From Schizochytrium sp. CCTCC M209059 (taxonomy: Eukaryota; Sar; Bigyra; Thraustochytrida; Thraustochytriidae): a DNA stretch of 64,000 nucleotides. The position numbers and the translations under genes are program-made. Shown here piece after piece: positions 51,586-61,057 of the stretch. The stretch lies in assembly GCA_000818945.1 (NCBI GenBank), contig KN805396.1, positions 322,448 to 386,447 of the forward strand, read 5' to 3'. The stretch's first letter is position 1, and every line of letters begins with the position of its first letter. The notes beneath the pieces were generated by a model. The model was given only the letters and a program-made list of their open reading frames with translations. It searched no databases and was not told the origin of the DNA.

Positions 51586-52959
51586 ATGCGTAGCCGCAGC
51601 GCAACGGCGAGCGGGCTGGCGTTGGCGCTGGCGCTAGCGCTGGCGCTGGCGGCCAACGAGGCGGCCGCGCGCGAGGTGCGCTTTGTGCGCCTGGACAGCG
51701 TGGAAGATGACGAAGAGGTGGTCTGCAAGGGCAACGATTGCCTTGACAAGATTTGGTGCGTGTGCAACGAGCGTAACCCCATGGCGCAGTTCAGGAGCGT
51801 CTTCGGCGACATCACCTTTACCGTGAACGAGGACAACAAGGAAGCCGTCTGCCTGCACGGAGACAGTAGCGACTCGAGACTCCATGTCGATGTACTGCGG
51901 GAGCTCTTTATGAAATCCGATACGAACAACCTGCAAGGCCTCGAGTGCGAGCCGAAGGGTTCCTCTGGCGTGGTACGGCGTCTGCGCAAGTCCTTCGAAC
52001 CATCTGCGCTCGAGGGGGTGCTTGCTAATCTTGTGCAGAGAGGCAAAAGCGCGCTCGGTATCAAATGCCCTACGACAGCATCCTTTTCTCCGTATGGTGT
52101 GAGCTGCGTAGTCCTCGATCGCTCTACGCACGCAGGCGGCAAGGAACCTCTGGAGCTCAAGGTGGCACGTCGAGTCTTCGACTGGCGCGGACCTGGACTT
52201 TTGGCTGCCGGTGGGGTCCTTTTGTCGTTTGCACCCTGGCTTAGCGAGCAACTCTTTCTTTACTACGCTTCTGGCACAACGATTGGTGTGTTTCTCTGCG
52301 TGTTTCTGCTAACGTGGTTCGTGCTCAAGCGCGTCTCGTCGACTTCGTCCAAGAATTCTGCATTTGTCATTCTCACTGCAGAGGCTCTGGCGGGCCTGGC
52401 TGCATCATATGCCTTTAGTATGCTGGAAGTGCTCGTTGAGTCGTACCAGAATGAGCTCTTATACTATCTCATTGGCTCAACTCTTTTGAGTTTTGCGCTC
52501 ACCTACTACTTTTTGCGTGGCTCCAATGGCCAGCCGAGCGGACCGAGCGCGGTGCTGCGCGATCTTGTCCGCTGGCTTCTCACTCTCGTTGGGTACCTGT
52601 GCATATATCACTCAACGCGCTCCCTGCGCTGGTCTCTCCTCATTATTGCCGCGCTTTTGATTCGCAACGTCGCCATTCCTGCGTTTATGCGTCCTTGGAC
52701 AGGCTTGCTCGACTTTGTTAGTCCAAGCCGGGGCATTGCCAGAATGAAAGTGCCCTATGTGGCGGGTCGATTTCTCACCGAGGAGGAATATAAAATGCAA
52801 GGCGAAGTCGAAACCCATCGCCAAACGCGCGAGCTGTTTGCTTCCAAACAATTTCAGGAATGGGTTGCCAAAAACGCAGACAGAATACACATGCAAACTC
52901 CAGACTATAGTCGGGAACCTGTTGTGGATGACGACGATGACTTCATGGATGACGAGTGA
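51586..52959 (+). CDS. Nuclear envelope integral membrane protein (NEMP family)
   Basis: 457 residues from the ATG at 51586, chosen because it starts a signal peptide (MRSRSATASGLALALALALA). A lumenal domain with paired cysteines follows, then about five membrane spans (~205-390). After them comes the family signature: IARMKVPYVAGRFLTEEEY, then MQGEVETHRQTREL, very close to animal NEMP1 (FLTEEEY, QGEVET). The C-terminus is acidic (VDDDDDFMDDE). NEMP proteins sit in the inner nuclear membrane, support nuclear-envelope stiffness and bind Ran or emerin/lamin partners in animals. Its presence in a protist fits the wider NEMP family also found in plants. Divergent from the polymerase gene. Confidence 0.88.
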   Translation: MRSRSATASGLALALALALALAANEAAAREVRFVRLDSVEDDEEVVCKGNDCLDKIWCVCNERNPMAQFRSVFGDITFTVNEDNKEAVCLHGDSSDSRLHVDVLRELFMKSDTNNLQGLECEPKGSSGVVRRLRKSFEPSALEGVLANLVQRGKSALGIKCPTTASFSPYGVSCVVLDRSTHAGGKEPLELKVARRVFDWRGPGLLAAGGVLLSFAPWLSEQLFLYYASGTTIGVFLCVFLLTWFVLKRVSSTSSKNSAFVILTAEALAGLAASYAFSMLEVLVESYQNELLYYLIGSTLLSFALTYYFLRGSNGQPSGPSAVLRDLVRWLLTLVGYLCIYHSTRSLRWSLLIIAALLIRNVAIPAFMRPWTGLLDFVSPSRGIARMKVPYVAGRFLTEEEYKMQGEVETHRQTRELFASKQFQEWVAKNADRIHMQTPDYSREPVVDDDDDFMDDE

Positions 52960-53405
52960 GCCTGTCGTTCTGTACGTCGCTCTTGAGCTCGCGTATCATT
53001 TTTAACAAAAACGAGAGAAAACATTCATAGCAGCTTTTTCTTTTCAGATGCAATGGAAAAAAATTGTGTTTGCGCATTGGATGTCTTCTCTCGATCATGT
53101 CAATGCCACAACTTTTTTTGTTGGCATGCGTAATTCTCAACCCTAACAATGCAAAGATCTTACTTTTTTTGAAATTGTCAGGCTCGACCACATTCTTTTG
53201 AAGCAAAAATTATGAAACATCGAATGCGTGGTGAGTATGCATAAAAGTACGGCATATAAATACCGTGCATGTCTGCATGCATATTTGCTTACATCGTTCA
53301 AACCCAAATAAAATGAGAGAACGCGCCCAAAGCAAGAACGACAATAAGAGACAAATAAAAAAAGAAAACAAGGATCTGCAAAAAAAAAAAAAAAAAAAAG
53401 GAAAC
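52960..53405. other. AT-richer spacer before the tRNA cluster
   Basis: Contains the NEMP 3' UTR and a long A-run (53380-53398), which on the minus strand is a T-run just after tRNA copy 1 and would end RNA polymerase III transcription. No gene is seen. Confidence 0.5.
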
Positions 53406-53477
53406 TTCCCAATGAGGGGATCGAACCCTCGACCATTTGATTAAGAGTCAAACGCTCTGCCGCTGAGCTAACCGGGA
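53406..53477 (-). tRNA. tRNA-Lys (CUU), copy 1
   Basis: Full cloverleaf on the minus strand: acceptor TCCCGGT/ATTGGGA (two G-U pairs), D arm GCTC/GAGC, anticodon stem TTTGA/TCAAA with loop CTCTTAA (anticodon CTT), T arm GAGGG/CCCTC with TTCGATC loop, discriminator A. No intron. Internal A box and B box (GGTTCGATCC) are intact. D loop has GGC (as in copies 5 and 6). A long T-run follows as a Pol III terminator. Confidence 0.96.
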
Positions 53478-53557
53478 TACCGTAGAACCGGTGGGTAGCG
53501 AGGTGAATCGCCTATTTCCCATTGTTGAACACCATCAGTCCTTTGTCATTTATATAA
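53478..53557 (-). promoter_or_regulatory. Conserved tRNA upstream element with TATA box, copy 1
   Basis: Minus-strand order: TTATATA (53551-53557), then AATGGGAAATA, hairpin GGCGA-TTCACC-TCGCT (53497-53512; one G-U pair), short CCG/CGG hairpin (53480-53491), then the tRNA. Same spacing as in the other copies: the hairpin ends 20 nt and the TATA box about 73 nt upstream of the tRNA. Confidence 0.7.
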
Positions 53558-54116
53558 CAATAACGGAAATCGGCACAACCCACAACGTTGCGGCCTTGCT
53601 TTCCTGTTAGGGGCAAATAGGTTTTGGATTCACAACATTGTCAACTAAATTTTGGCCCTTCTCTTCTGCCGTGATTGATCTAAAAATGCAACGACGTGCG
53701 TCAGGAGGTGTGTGTCGAGTAGTTTTCGGCAGCAATGATCAGCGGAAACGCGAGCAAGGCAGCCCTTTAGCTGGTCATAAACCCGCCCCCACCCCAACAA
53801 AAGGTCTAGATGGCCTTTCATATCGCAAATTGCTTGTCGACATGAGTTGGTTGGACAAACACAAACTATGCTGCCCGTATGAACATGGTACTACCATTGT
53901 TCGAAGGATTATCAAAATGTGTCAGCCAAGTCTCAGCTATCAAAAAGCTAAAAACATAATTCGAAATTTCGTGGATCGCGACGTTGATATTGCAACGAGC
54001 CGCTTCACGCACTTCAGGAGACGGCGACAATTGCGCACGCTTACGCACGTACGATGTCCTCCGTTATGACAAACTGGGAGCCAACTTTTCTTATTTAAAA
54101 AAGTAAAAAAGGAAAT

Positions 54117-54188
54117 TTCCCAATGAGGGGATCGAACCCTCGACCATTTGATTAAGAGTCAAACGCTCTACCGCTGAGCTAACCGGGA
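54117..54188 (-). tRNA. tRNA-Lys (CUU), copy 2
   Basis: Same cloverleaf as copy 1 but the D loop has GGT in place of GGC. Anticodon CTT. A T-run lies just downstream on the minus strand (A-run at 54105-54110). Confidence 0.96.
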
Positions 54189-54268
54189 TACCGTAGAACC
54201 GGTGGGTAGCGAGGTGAATCGCCTATTTCCCATTGTTGAACACCATCAGTCCTTTGTCATTTATATAA
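54189..54268 (-). promoter_or_regulatory. Conserved tRNA upstream element with TATA box, copy 2
   Basis: Identical by eye to the element of copy 1: TTATATA at 54262-54268 and the GGCGA/TCGCT hairpin at 54208-54223. Confidence 0.7.
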
Positions 54269-54827
54269 CAATAACGGAAATCGGCACAACCCACAACGTT
54301 GCGGCCTTGCTTTCCTGTTAGGGGCAAATAGGTTTTGGATTCACAACATTGTCAACTAAATTTTGGCCCTTCTCTTCTGCCGTGATTGATCTAAAAATGC
54401 AACGACGTGCGTCAGGAGGTGTGTGTCGAGTAGTTTTCGGCAGCAATGATCAGCGGAAACGCGAGCAAGGCAGCCCTTTAGCTGGTCATAAACCCGCCCC
54501 CACCCCAACAAAAGGTCTAGATGGCCTTTCATATCGCAAATTGCTTGTCGACATGAGTTGGTTGGACAAACACAAACTATGCTGCCCGTATGAACATGGT
54601 ACTACCATTGTTCGAAGGATTATCAAAATGTGTCAGCCAAGTCTCAGCTATCAAAAAGCTAAAAACATAATTCGAAATTTCGTGGATCGCGACGTTGATA
54701 TTGCAACGAGCCGCTTCACGCACTTCAGGAGACGGCGACAATTGCGCACGCTTACGCACGTACGATGTCCTCCGTTATGACAAACTGGGAGCCAACTTTT
54801 CTTATTTAAAAAAGTAAAAAAGGAAAT

Positions 54828-54899
54828 TTCCCAATGAGGGGATCGAACCCTCGACCATTTGATTAAGAGTCAAACGCTCTACCGCTGAGCTAACCGGGA
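54828..54899 (-). tRNA. tRNA-Lys (CUU), copy 3
   Basis: Identical to copy 2 (GGT in the D loop), anticodon CTT, intact A and B boxes, A-run at 54816-54821 giving a minus-strand T terminator. Confidence 0.96.
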
Positions 54900-54985
54900 T
54901 ACCGTAGAAACGGAGGATGGCGAGTTGAATCGCCTATTTCCCATTAGTGATGCTCGGCAAGTCCACTGTTCTTTATGAATAAAAT
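54900..54985 (-). promoter_or_regulatory. Conserved tRNA upstream element, copy 3 (weak TATA)
   Basis: Hairpin GGCGA-TTCAAC-TCGCC at 54919-54934, fully paired, with CCGT/ACGG hairpin next to the tRNA and AATGGGAAATA upstream. In place of TATATA there is only an AT-rich TTTATTCATAAAG-like stretch (about 54969-54985). Confidence 0.6.
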
Positions 54986-55204
54986 TTACAACTAGCAGCG
55001 AGTTTTTTTCATTATAATTTCTTCTCTTCGGAGAAATTGTACCTGATCCGCGCACGCTCGCACGGAGAATCTCTGGATTGCGCGTAACATTTGGCCACAG
55101 AAAACCTTAATTCCCGACGAGAGCCCTACGACATTTCCCCGATCAATCCACGCGAGCGCGCCCCATATCGGCTTTGCAGTGTGCAGACTTTCAGGTTGAG
55201 CCCA

Positions 55205-57020
55205 TAAAGGACGCTTCATGTGCCAATTTGTCTGGAGAATTTTCCCGTCAATGAGACCGTCTCTTGCGCTGAGGAGCACTTCACGTGCAGAGAGTGCATA
55301 GGTCATTCAATTTGTGCCGCAGCTCAGCCCGATGCGCACGTCAAGTTCCTGCGCGATGGCAGTACGTGTTGTGTCACGCCAGACTGCGATCTTCTTGACA
55401 CAGGACAAACCATTGCAGCTGCTCTTACAGAAGACTTGGCAAATTGGCTCCGCCTGGTGCACAGATATTTCGAGCGAGACGCCGCTGCCGAGCAGGAGCG
55501 CCAGCTTCGACTCCTTCTCGACGCAGTACTCCGTGAACATGGGCTGGGCACAACGACACACATTCAGAATGAGGTTCTCTTCATGTCTTGGCTGCGCTGT
55601 TCAGCGGTCTTTGCCGCCTTTGATGACTAGTGCGCTTTCCAGTGTGGCGCTTGCCCGTGCTACTTTTGCGCATGGTATTTGGAGGATACAGGCATTCAAG
55701 ATCAGGATTGTCATCAGCACGTGGCAAAGTGCGCGCCAAAGCCTGCAGGAGAAGTGGGCCCATTCTACAGCGATTTCACCAAGCATGGACTCGGCTGCGA
55801 GCACCCCGTCTTCACGACTACATGGCGAGGCACATGCGAGATGCAGATGTACGTGCCAATGTGCAGGAAAAGTTACGTCCTCTCCTTACGTCAGATGTCG
55901 TCGGGGAAGATTTCATCTTTGAACGACAAGTGTTCATTTGATAAATTGACTGCTCGTTGTAGACTCCCTGAAGGGCTTCCGTAAGTTGTGATCACTGCTA
56001 CTTAAATCCTCTTGAACCGGTTCAAGTAAAACGCGGCCTTCTACATTAAGGACGCAAGTGCCATGTGAGGTGCACAATGTCGCATTCAACTGTATTCAGA
56101 GTTTTTGGAGATAAGCACGAAGGAACTTACTGCATGCCGATGAGGAAGGAGGTCGACCGATGCGCCATATTTTTTTTGCAACGGTCGAGCAATGCTTTGG
56201 TCCGGGCGATGAGTATCCGGCCCATCGCATCTTTTCCAGCACTGGCCGAGCAGATCCTAGAAATGAGTACAGTGAGGCCTTGGTTCGAAGTATCTGAACC
56301 AATTCAAAGGATAATCAAGCCATCAACTCGAATACAATGAGCGCATGTCACGACATGCGTCACGATTTGTTCGGACCACAACCGAAGCTTTCCCCCACAC
56401 GCCCCCTTACATCCTTTCTCCAGAATAAGTCACAGAGTGGTGAAGCGGGTGCCTTTGTTTCGCGGAAGACATGGTTTGGGCGGCAACGAGGCAGTTGCAT
56501 GTCACACTTCACGACAGAGGACACTTATGACAAATCAACTGCCAAGGTACAGAAATAGTGAGGATCAGTATAACAAAAACGATGCGTCAAAGGCGTCAGC
56601 AAGATCCTTTGAAAGGGTTCGGAGCAATGCCAGCCTCACGTGCATGCGAAAAGGAAAGAGAAGAGAGGAGTGCCCTTTGTCGACAAATTCTCGACCATAG
56701 AAAAAGACTTACGTCGAGGAATGCCCAGGCTCCGCCACCAAATCTCAATTTACAAACATCATCATCTAAACAATGAGAAAGCTCTGATACGAGAGTATAC
56801 GCCTTCATCGACGCATAGCTGGATCGCCGCGGAACACATAGAGAGTCTTCATGAGCTGTGTACCTGCATTTCAGTTCTGCAAACCGTTGAAGCAACGAGT
56901 CAATCCGATTGCAACACTGAAAATTTCGTGCAGCTTTTATCGTGTGAATATCTTGGTCAAAATTGTCCCAAAAAGGAATGCGCAAGAAGGCATCTGCAGG
57001 ATTCATTCATCGAACAATGA
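55205..57020 (+). pseudogene. Decayed RING/Cys-rich (E3 ligase-like) gene
   Basis: Coding-looking segments follow each other on the plus strand but in changing frames. Segment 1 (55220-55630) starts as a RING-like finger (ICLENF, HFTCRECI) whose first Cys codon is thrown out of frame by one missing base at about 55222. It ends at an in-frame TAG (55628-55630), after which the same frame goes on with a Cys/His cluster (QCGACPCYFCAW, DCHQHVAKC) to a TAA at 55982 that overlaps a GTAAGT donor-like site. Further islands: FGPGDEYPAHRIFSS (about 56196-56240, other frame), EKEREERSALCRQILDHRKR (about 56645-56705, third frame), then ESLHELCTCISVL and CPKKECARRHLQ (to 57020, again another frame). Stops and shifts argue for a dead ubiquitin-ligase-like gene, possibly RBR/IBR related. 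Confidence 0.6.
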
Positions 57021-57092
57021 ACAGATAATTCAGAGAATTACACATGAAAAGAAAGCGTGGTGAAGTGGAAAAAATTTAACAAAAAATATATC

Positions 57093-57164
57093 TTCCCAAT
57101 GAGGGGATCGAACCCTCGACCATTTGATTAAGAGTCAAACGCTCTACCGCTGAGCTAACCGGGA
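57093..57164 (-). tRNA. tRNA-Lys (CUU), copy 4
   Basis: Same cloverleaf, D loop GGT as in copies 2 and 3, anticodon CTT. A-runs at 57069-57074 and 57081-57086 give minus-strand terminators. Confidence 0.96.
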
Positions 57165-57244
57165 TGCCGTAGAAACGGAGGATGGCAAGTCGAGTCGCCT
57201 ATTTCCCATTGCTGAAACTACCAATCCCTGTTGACGTATATATA
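57165..57244 (-). promoter_or_regulatory. Conserved tRNA upstream element with TATA box, copy 4
   Basis: TATATATA at 57237-57244, hairpin GGCGA-CTCGAC-TTGCC at 57184-57199 (one G-U pair on the minus-strand RNA), CCGT/ACGG hairpin next to the tRNA. Confidence 0.7.
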
Positions 57245-57828
57245 GGTAAAGCACAGATCTGGTCTCGTGATGCGAAGCAGTGAAAGATGAGCTACACCTC
57301 AAAAAATATTAGGCGCGTATACTCTCTATCCAAAAAAGTGCGTCGGCACGCGGTGTAAGCAAAAATATCAGAGCAAACGACGCGTAGACGCCAATCAATG
57401 CTTGATGCGACGGCTCATCTTGGCAATGCTGCTTGAGTGACGATGTCGTACATAAAAGATGAAAGTGGAGGATGGTGTCTCGCACTTGCTAGAAAGTCCG
57501 CAAAAGCTTGCTTGCTTGCTTGCTTTACTTTATAGTGACATGATTACTGCTGGACAGAATGCTCTTCCTACGAGGAAATAGAGGATACTTTCTTGACGCG
57601 TGAGCGCGAAAGCAATTCTTCTTTGCCATCTGAGCGAAGCGAATCCCTTTGACCCTGCGCTTTTTCTTCTAATGCTCACGCTTGCCATTTCTTAGCGCAA
57701 AAAATATAAGCGCAACATGAGGGTCTTGAGCTCCGAGCTTGGTGGCCTGATGGTCAAAAATAGAACAAACATCTTTGGAACAACCATGAGAGACTGACCA
57801 AAAGAGAAAAAAATGCAAAAAAAACAAT

Positions 57829-57900
57829 TTCCCAATGAGGGGATCGAACCCTCGACCATTTGATTAAGAGTCAAACGCTCTGCCGCTGAGCTAACCGGGA
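57829..57900 (-). tRNA. tRNA-Lys (CUU), copy 5
   Basis: D loop GGC as in copy 1; anticodon CTT; cloverleaf and internal boxes intact; A-run at 57817-57824 as minus-strand terminator. Confidence 0.96.
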
Positions 57901-57980
57901 TACCGTAGAAACGGAGGATGGCAAGTCGAGTCGCCTATTTCCCATTGCTGAAACTACCAATCCCTGTTGACGTATATATA
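57901..57980 (-). promoter_or_regulatory. Conserved tRNA upstream element with TATA box, copy 5
   Basis: Same as copy 4: TATATATA at 57973-57980, hairpin at 57920-57935. Confidence 0.7.
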
Positions 57981-58564
57981 GGTAAAGCACAGATCTGGTC
58001 TCGTGATGCGAAGCAGTGAAAGATGAGCTACACCTCAAAAAATATTAGGCGCGTATACTCTCTATCCAAAAAAGTGCGTCGGCACGCGGTGTAAGCAAAA
58101 ATATCAGAGCAAACGACGCGTAGACGCCAATCAATGCTTGATGCGACGGCTCATCTTGGCAATGCTGCTTGAGTGACGATGTCGTACATAAAAGATGAAA
58201 GTGGAGGATGGTGTCTCGCACTTGCTAGAAAGTCCGCAAAAGCTTGCTTGCTTGCTTGCTTTACTTTATAGTGACATGATTACTGCTGGACAGAATGCTC
58301 TTCCTACGAGGAAATAGAGGATACTTTCTTGACGCGTGAGCGCGAAAGCAATTCTTCTTTGCCATCTGAGCGAAGCGAATCCCTTTGACCCTGCGCTTTT
58401 TCTTCTAATGCTCACGCTTGCCATTTCTTAGCGCAAAAAATATAAGCGCAACATGAGGGTCTTGAGCTCCGAGCTTGGTGGCCTGATGGTCAAAAATAGA
58501 ACAAACATCTTTGGAACAACCATGAGAGACTGACCAAAAGAGAAAAAAATGCAAAAAAAACAAT

Positions 58565-58636
58565 TTCCCAATGAGGGGATCGAACCCTCGACCATTTGAT
58601 TAAGAGTCAAACGCTCTGCCGCTGAGCTAACCGGGA
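58565..58636 (-). tRNA. tRNA-Lys (CUU), copy 6
   Basis: Identical to copy 5 (D loop GGC), anticodon CTT, terminator-like A-run at 58553-58560. Confidence 0.96.
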
Positions 58637-58716
58637 TACCGTGGAAACGGAGGGTGGCGAGGTAAGTCGCCTATTTCCCATTGTTGTGCTGACCTGACTC
58701 TTCTGACATATATATA
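58637..58716 (-). promoter_or_regulatory. Conserved tRNA upstream element with TATA box, copy 6
   Basis: TATATATA at 58709-58716, hairpin GGCGA-CTTACC-TCGCC at 58656-58671 (fully paired), second hairpin CCGT-TTCC-ACGG next to the tRNA. Confidence 0.7.
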
Positions 58717-61057
58717 ATAATTAAACATTAGTACCTTGACACCTCTCGTGCTTTTCGCTGATGTTTATGCGCAGGTATCCTGATAGCATTCTATGCTCAT
58801 GCGCCATGAAGTTAGGATAAAGCGAGGAGCAACGCGCGAGAAATAGGTCTTTGAGATATAGTCGATGAGCAGGCGAGAATCTCCACAGAACCAGTTATAT
58901 GCTCTGGGTTTAACGTAAGGTAAGAAGGGGGGGGGGGGCTGTCGCGACGGCTCGCAACTTCGGCCTGCACAGCGTTGCGCGATGTTCTTTCATGTGGCGA
59001 AAAGAGCAACACAAAATACCTCTTTTCCCTTGCCGTTCTAACAAGATGCAGTCATAATTGATGCCACCCCATGACGCACAAGACCTTCGTTAATTCTTTG
59101 GGAGAATGTTAAAACGTCGGGAAATAGCAAGTGGCGAAGTAAAAAAGCATGCTAGATGGGCCGCCTACCCGGAGTGGATGTCCTGTCTTTGCATCACGCT
59201 GGTTTAAGGATTCGTTCAGTATGCACACGAAAAAACATTCTCTTCCTGGTCGATCGGTAACTCTAGCACGATTGGTTGCCTCAGGTTTCGGCTATAATCT
59301 GTTTTCGTTAGATTCAGCAGATCCGCTCAGCGTCGGGCTGTGTCTGCGCGAGCTGTAGTTTCCTGTTGGCCAGGAGGTAAAGAAAAAAAGAGCAACGGGC
59401 ATTGATTGTTTTTCTTAATTTGGACTTCTGTTGACAACGCGTTGACGACCTTGCTTGATTGACTGTTCTCTTTTGACTATTTTGGAGCGCTTTGTTTTGT
59501 ATTGTGCAGGATGGCGAGCAAGAGTCAAAAAAGGACGGACGAGTGCTACATCCAATCTTCCCCTATCGAGCGGAGAACCCTGTCGACCAGGAGCGAGCAA
59601 GCTGGCTGAAGAACTCTTTGCCACATCAGGAATGTGCTGAGAAATTTGCTACTTTCAGACGACTGACAATAATGAGCTTGCGCAATGAAAGCAAAAACGA
59701 CGGGTCGGCAGACAGACTTGAAGGGAAAGTCTGTGATACTCGGTGAATCAACTCGTGCGCTCATGAGGAAAAAACAACTCTCGCATCGGCCCATTCTTGC
59801 ACGCTACTTTTACATTTCCGACGCAGCGTTACACAGGAACAAACAAGGCGCTTACGTCCGTCGAGGTTTCGTGGCCTGCGACTTACAAGTTGTGACCTGA
59901 AAGTAATCGCAGCAAGCTCGTCGCTCCTTTTTGATGTTGCTCTCGCCTCAATTAGCCACGCTATAATTGAAAAAAGATGAAAAAACCAAGCACAAAGCAC
60001 GAACTAAAGTTGGAAGGTATAAGTTGCTAGTGAAAGCATAGGGAGTCAAAGCAGGCGACGAATTACGACACTACCGCGCAGGACAAGTCCATTATCTGTC
60101 TCGGCCGAGATCTAAGCAGCCCAAGAAAGTGCGAAGAAGAGTCGCTCATGCCGAAATGAAGATACTCTCCTCGATTGTATATATAATCTGCGCAGCGTCA
60201 TCTGCATGCTGGAGCGCCTGAGCAAATCATCCGCTCCCTTTGCTTGCGGCGCTGAAATCTGCTGGGCTATGTATGTCCTTTCCTCAAGTGGTTGTACGAA
60301 TGACATCGTTTCCATTTTACGGCCCGTCCCTGTTCATATTATGCTGCTATCCGTGCCGAGGTAACTAGAGTTAGTCGGAGACAGCCTCTAGCTACTTGTT
60401 TATTTATTCACAGTGGACCGATCCCAGGATACTTGTTTATTTGTTCACAGTGGACCGATCCCAAGATAATCTTTATTATAACGTGCTTGGATTTTGCAGA
60501 GCAGGACTTTGCTTTGAGAATCCCGCGAAGGCCCGAGTGGGTTGATTGAGTTAGATGGATGGCACGCGTCTGCTGGGGACGTCTACCTGTACGCGCTCAC
60601 ACTCGGCCGCTCTGGCCGACACGACCGCTAACTCAGACAAGGAGATCTCGAAATCGTTCTCCGCGTTACCCGCTGCCTCTTAATTTTTTCAACACTAATT
60701 GTATCGAAGTAGGACGTGCACACCAAATAGATTACCTATCTACCGCCTGTAAATCAAAGAAGCGCGCGCACGCCACGCCATCTAATTAATCGCATTAAAT
60801 TAGCGCAGAAAGCCAGCCACGCAGCGCACTCCGTCTTCTCTCTCCATTCTTCGATTCATTTTTTTTTTCACCTTGACAAATAGATTAACTTGTTTTGTTC
60901 GTAAAGTTTGATGCGTTCGGTTTCTTGGGCAACCATCTCTGCATTTTAACGAATAGAGCGTGAGGTATTCATTGACATCGGTAGTTCTGACGACCCAGCA
61001 CAGACGTAACGTTGGATAACATCAAAAATCTAGATCTCTCTATTCGAATAATTCTAC
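58717..61057. other. Gene-poor region; possible gene relic at 59.15-59.90 kb
   Basis: No intact gene. Three short plus-strand islands look faintly coding: 59149-59358 (ATG start, SRWFKDSFSMHTKKHS), 59509-59746 after a pyrimidine-rich CAG acceptor-like site (HPIFPYRAENPVDQERASWL), and about 59700-59900 in another frame (ILARYFYISDAALHR). They could be exons of a decayed gene. A TATATATA motif is at 60178-60185. A G-run lies at 58927-58938. Otherwise nothing is seen. Confidence 0.3.
60393..60466. repeat. 37-bp direct repeat, two copies
   Basis: Two adjacent copies (60393-60429 and 60430-60466) beginning TACTTGTTTATTT and containing CACAGTGGACCGATCCCA, differing at two positions. Function unknown. 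Confidence 0.9.

Larger units (their letters stand above)
53478..54188. repeat. 711-bp tandem unit A1 (tRNA flank, spacer and tRNA copy 2)
   Basis: First of two tandem copies with period 711 bp (tRNA starts at 53406, 54117, 54828). By eye the spacer is identical to that of unit A2. The 432-bp open frame inside (53638-54069) starts with TTG, resembles no family, and is identical in both units, so it is treated as duplicated spacer and not as a gene. Confidence 0.9.
54189..54899. repeat. 711-bp tandem unit A2 (tRNA flank, spacer and tRNA copy 3)
   Basis: Second tandem copy of unit A. Appears identical to A1 through the spacer and into the tRNA; beyond the tRNA the flank of copy 3 differs, marking the end of the duplication inside or at the edge of the tRNA gene. 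Confidence 0.9.
57165..57900. repeat. 736-bp tandem unit B1 (tRNA flank, spacer and tRNA copy 5)
   Basis: First of two tandem copies with period 736 bp (tRNA starts 57093, 57829, 58565). The spacer is unlike that of unit A. It contains a GCTT array (57508-57526). No gene is seen in the spacer; a 60-residue minus-strand frame overlaps the tRNA and is repeated in B2. Confidence 0.9.
57901..58636. repeat. 736-bp tandem unit B2 (tRNA flank, spacer and tRNA copy 6)
   Basis: Second tandem copy of unit B, identical by eye to B1 across the spacer. The flank beyond tRNA copy 6 differs, so the duplication ends at the tRNA gene, as in array A. Confidence 0.9.

Noticed and set aside
53638..54069. 143-residue plus-strand frame repeated at 54349-54780
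   Set aside because: Begins with TTG, resembles no family, and is identical in both units because the whole 711-bp spacer is duplicated.
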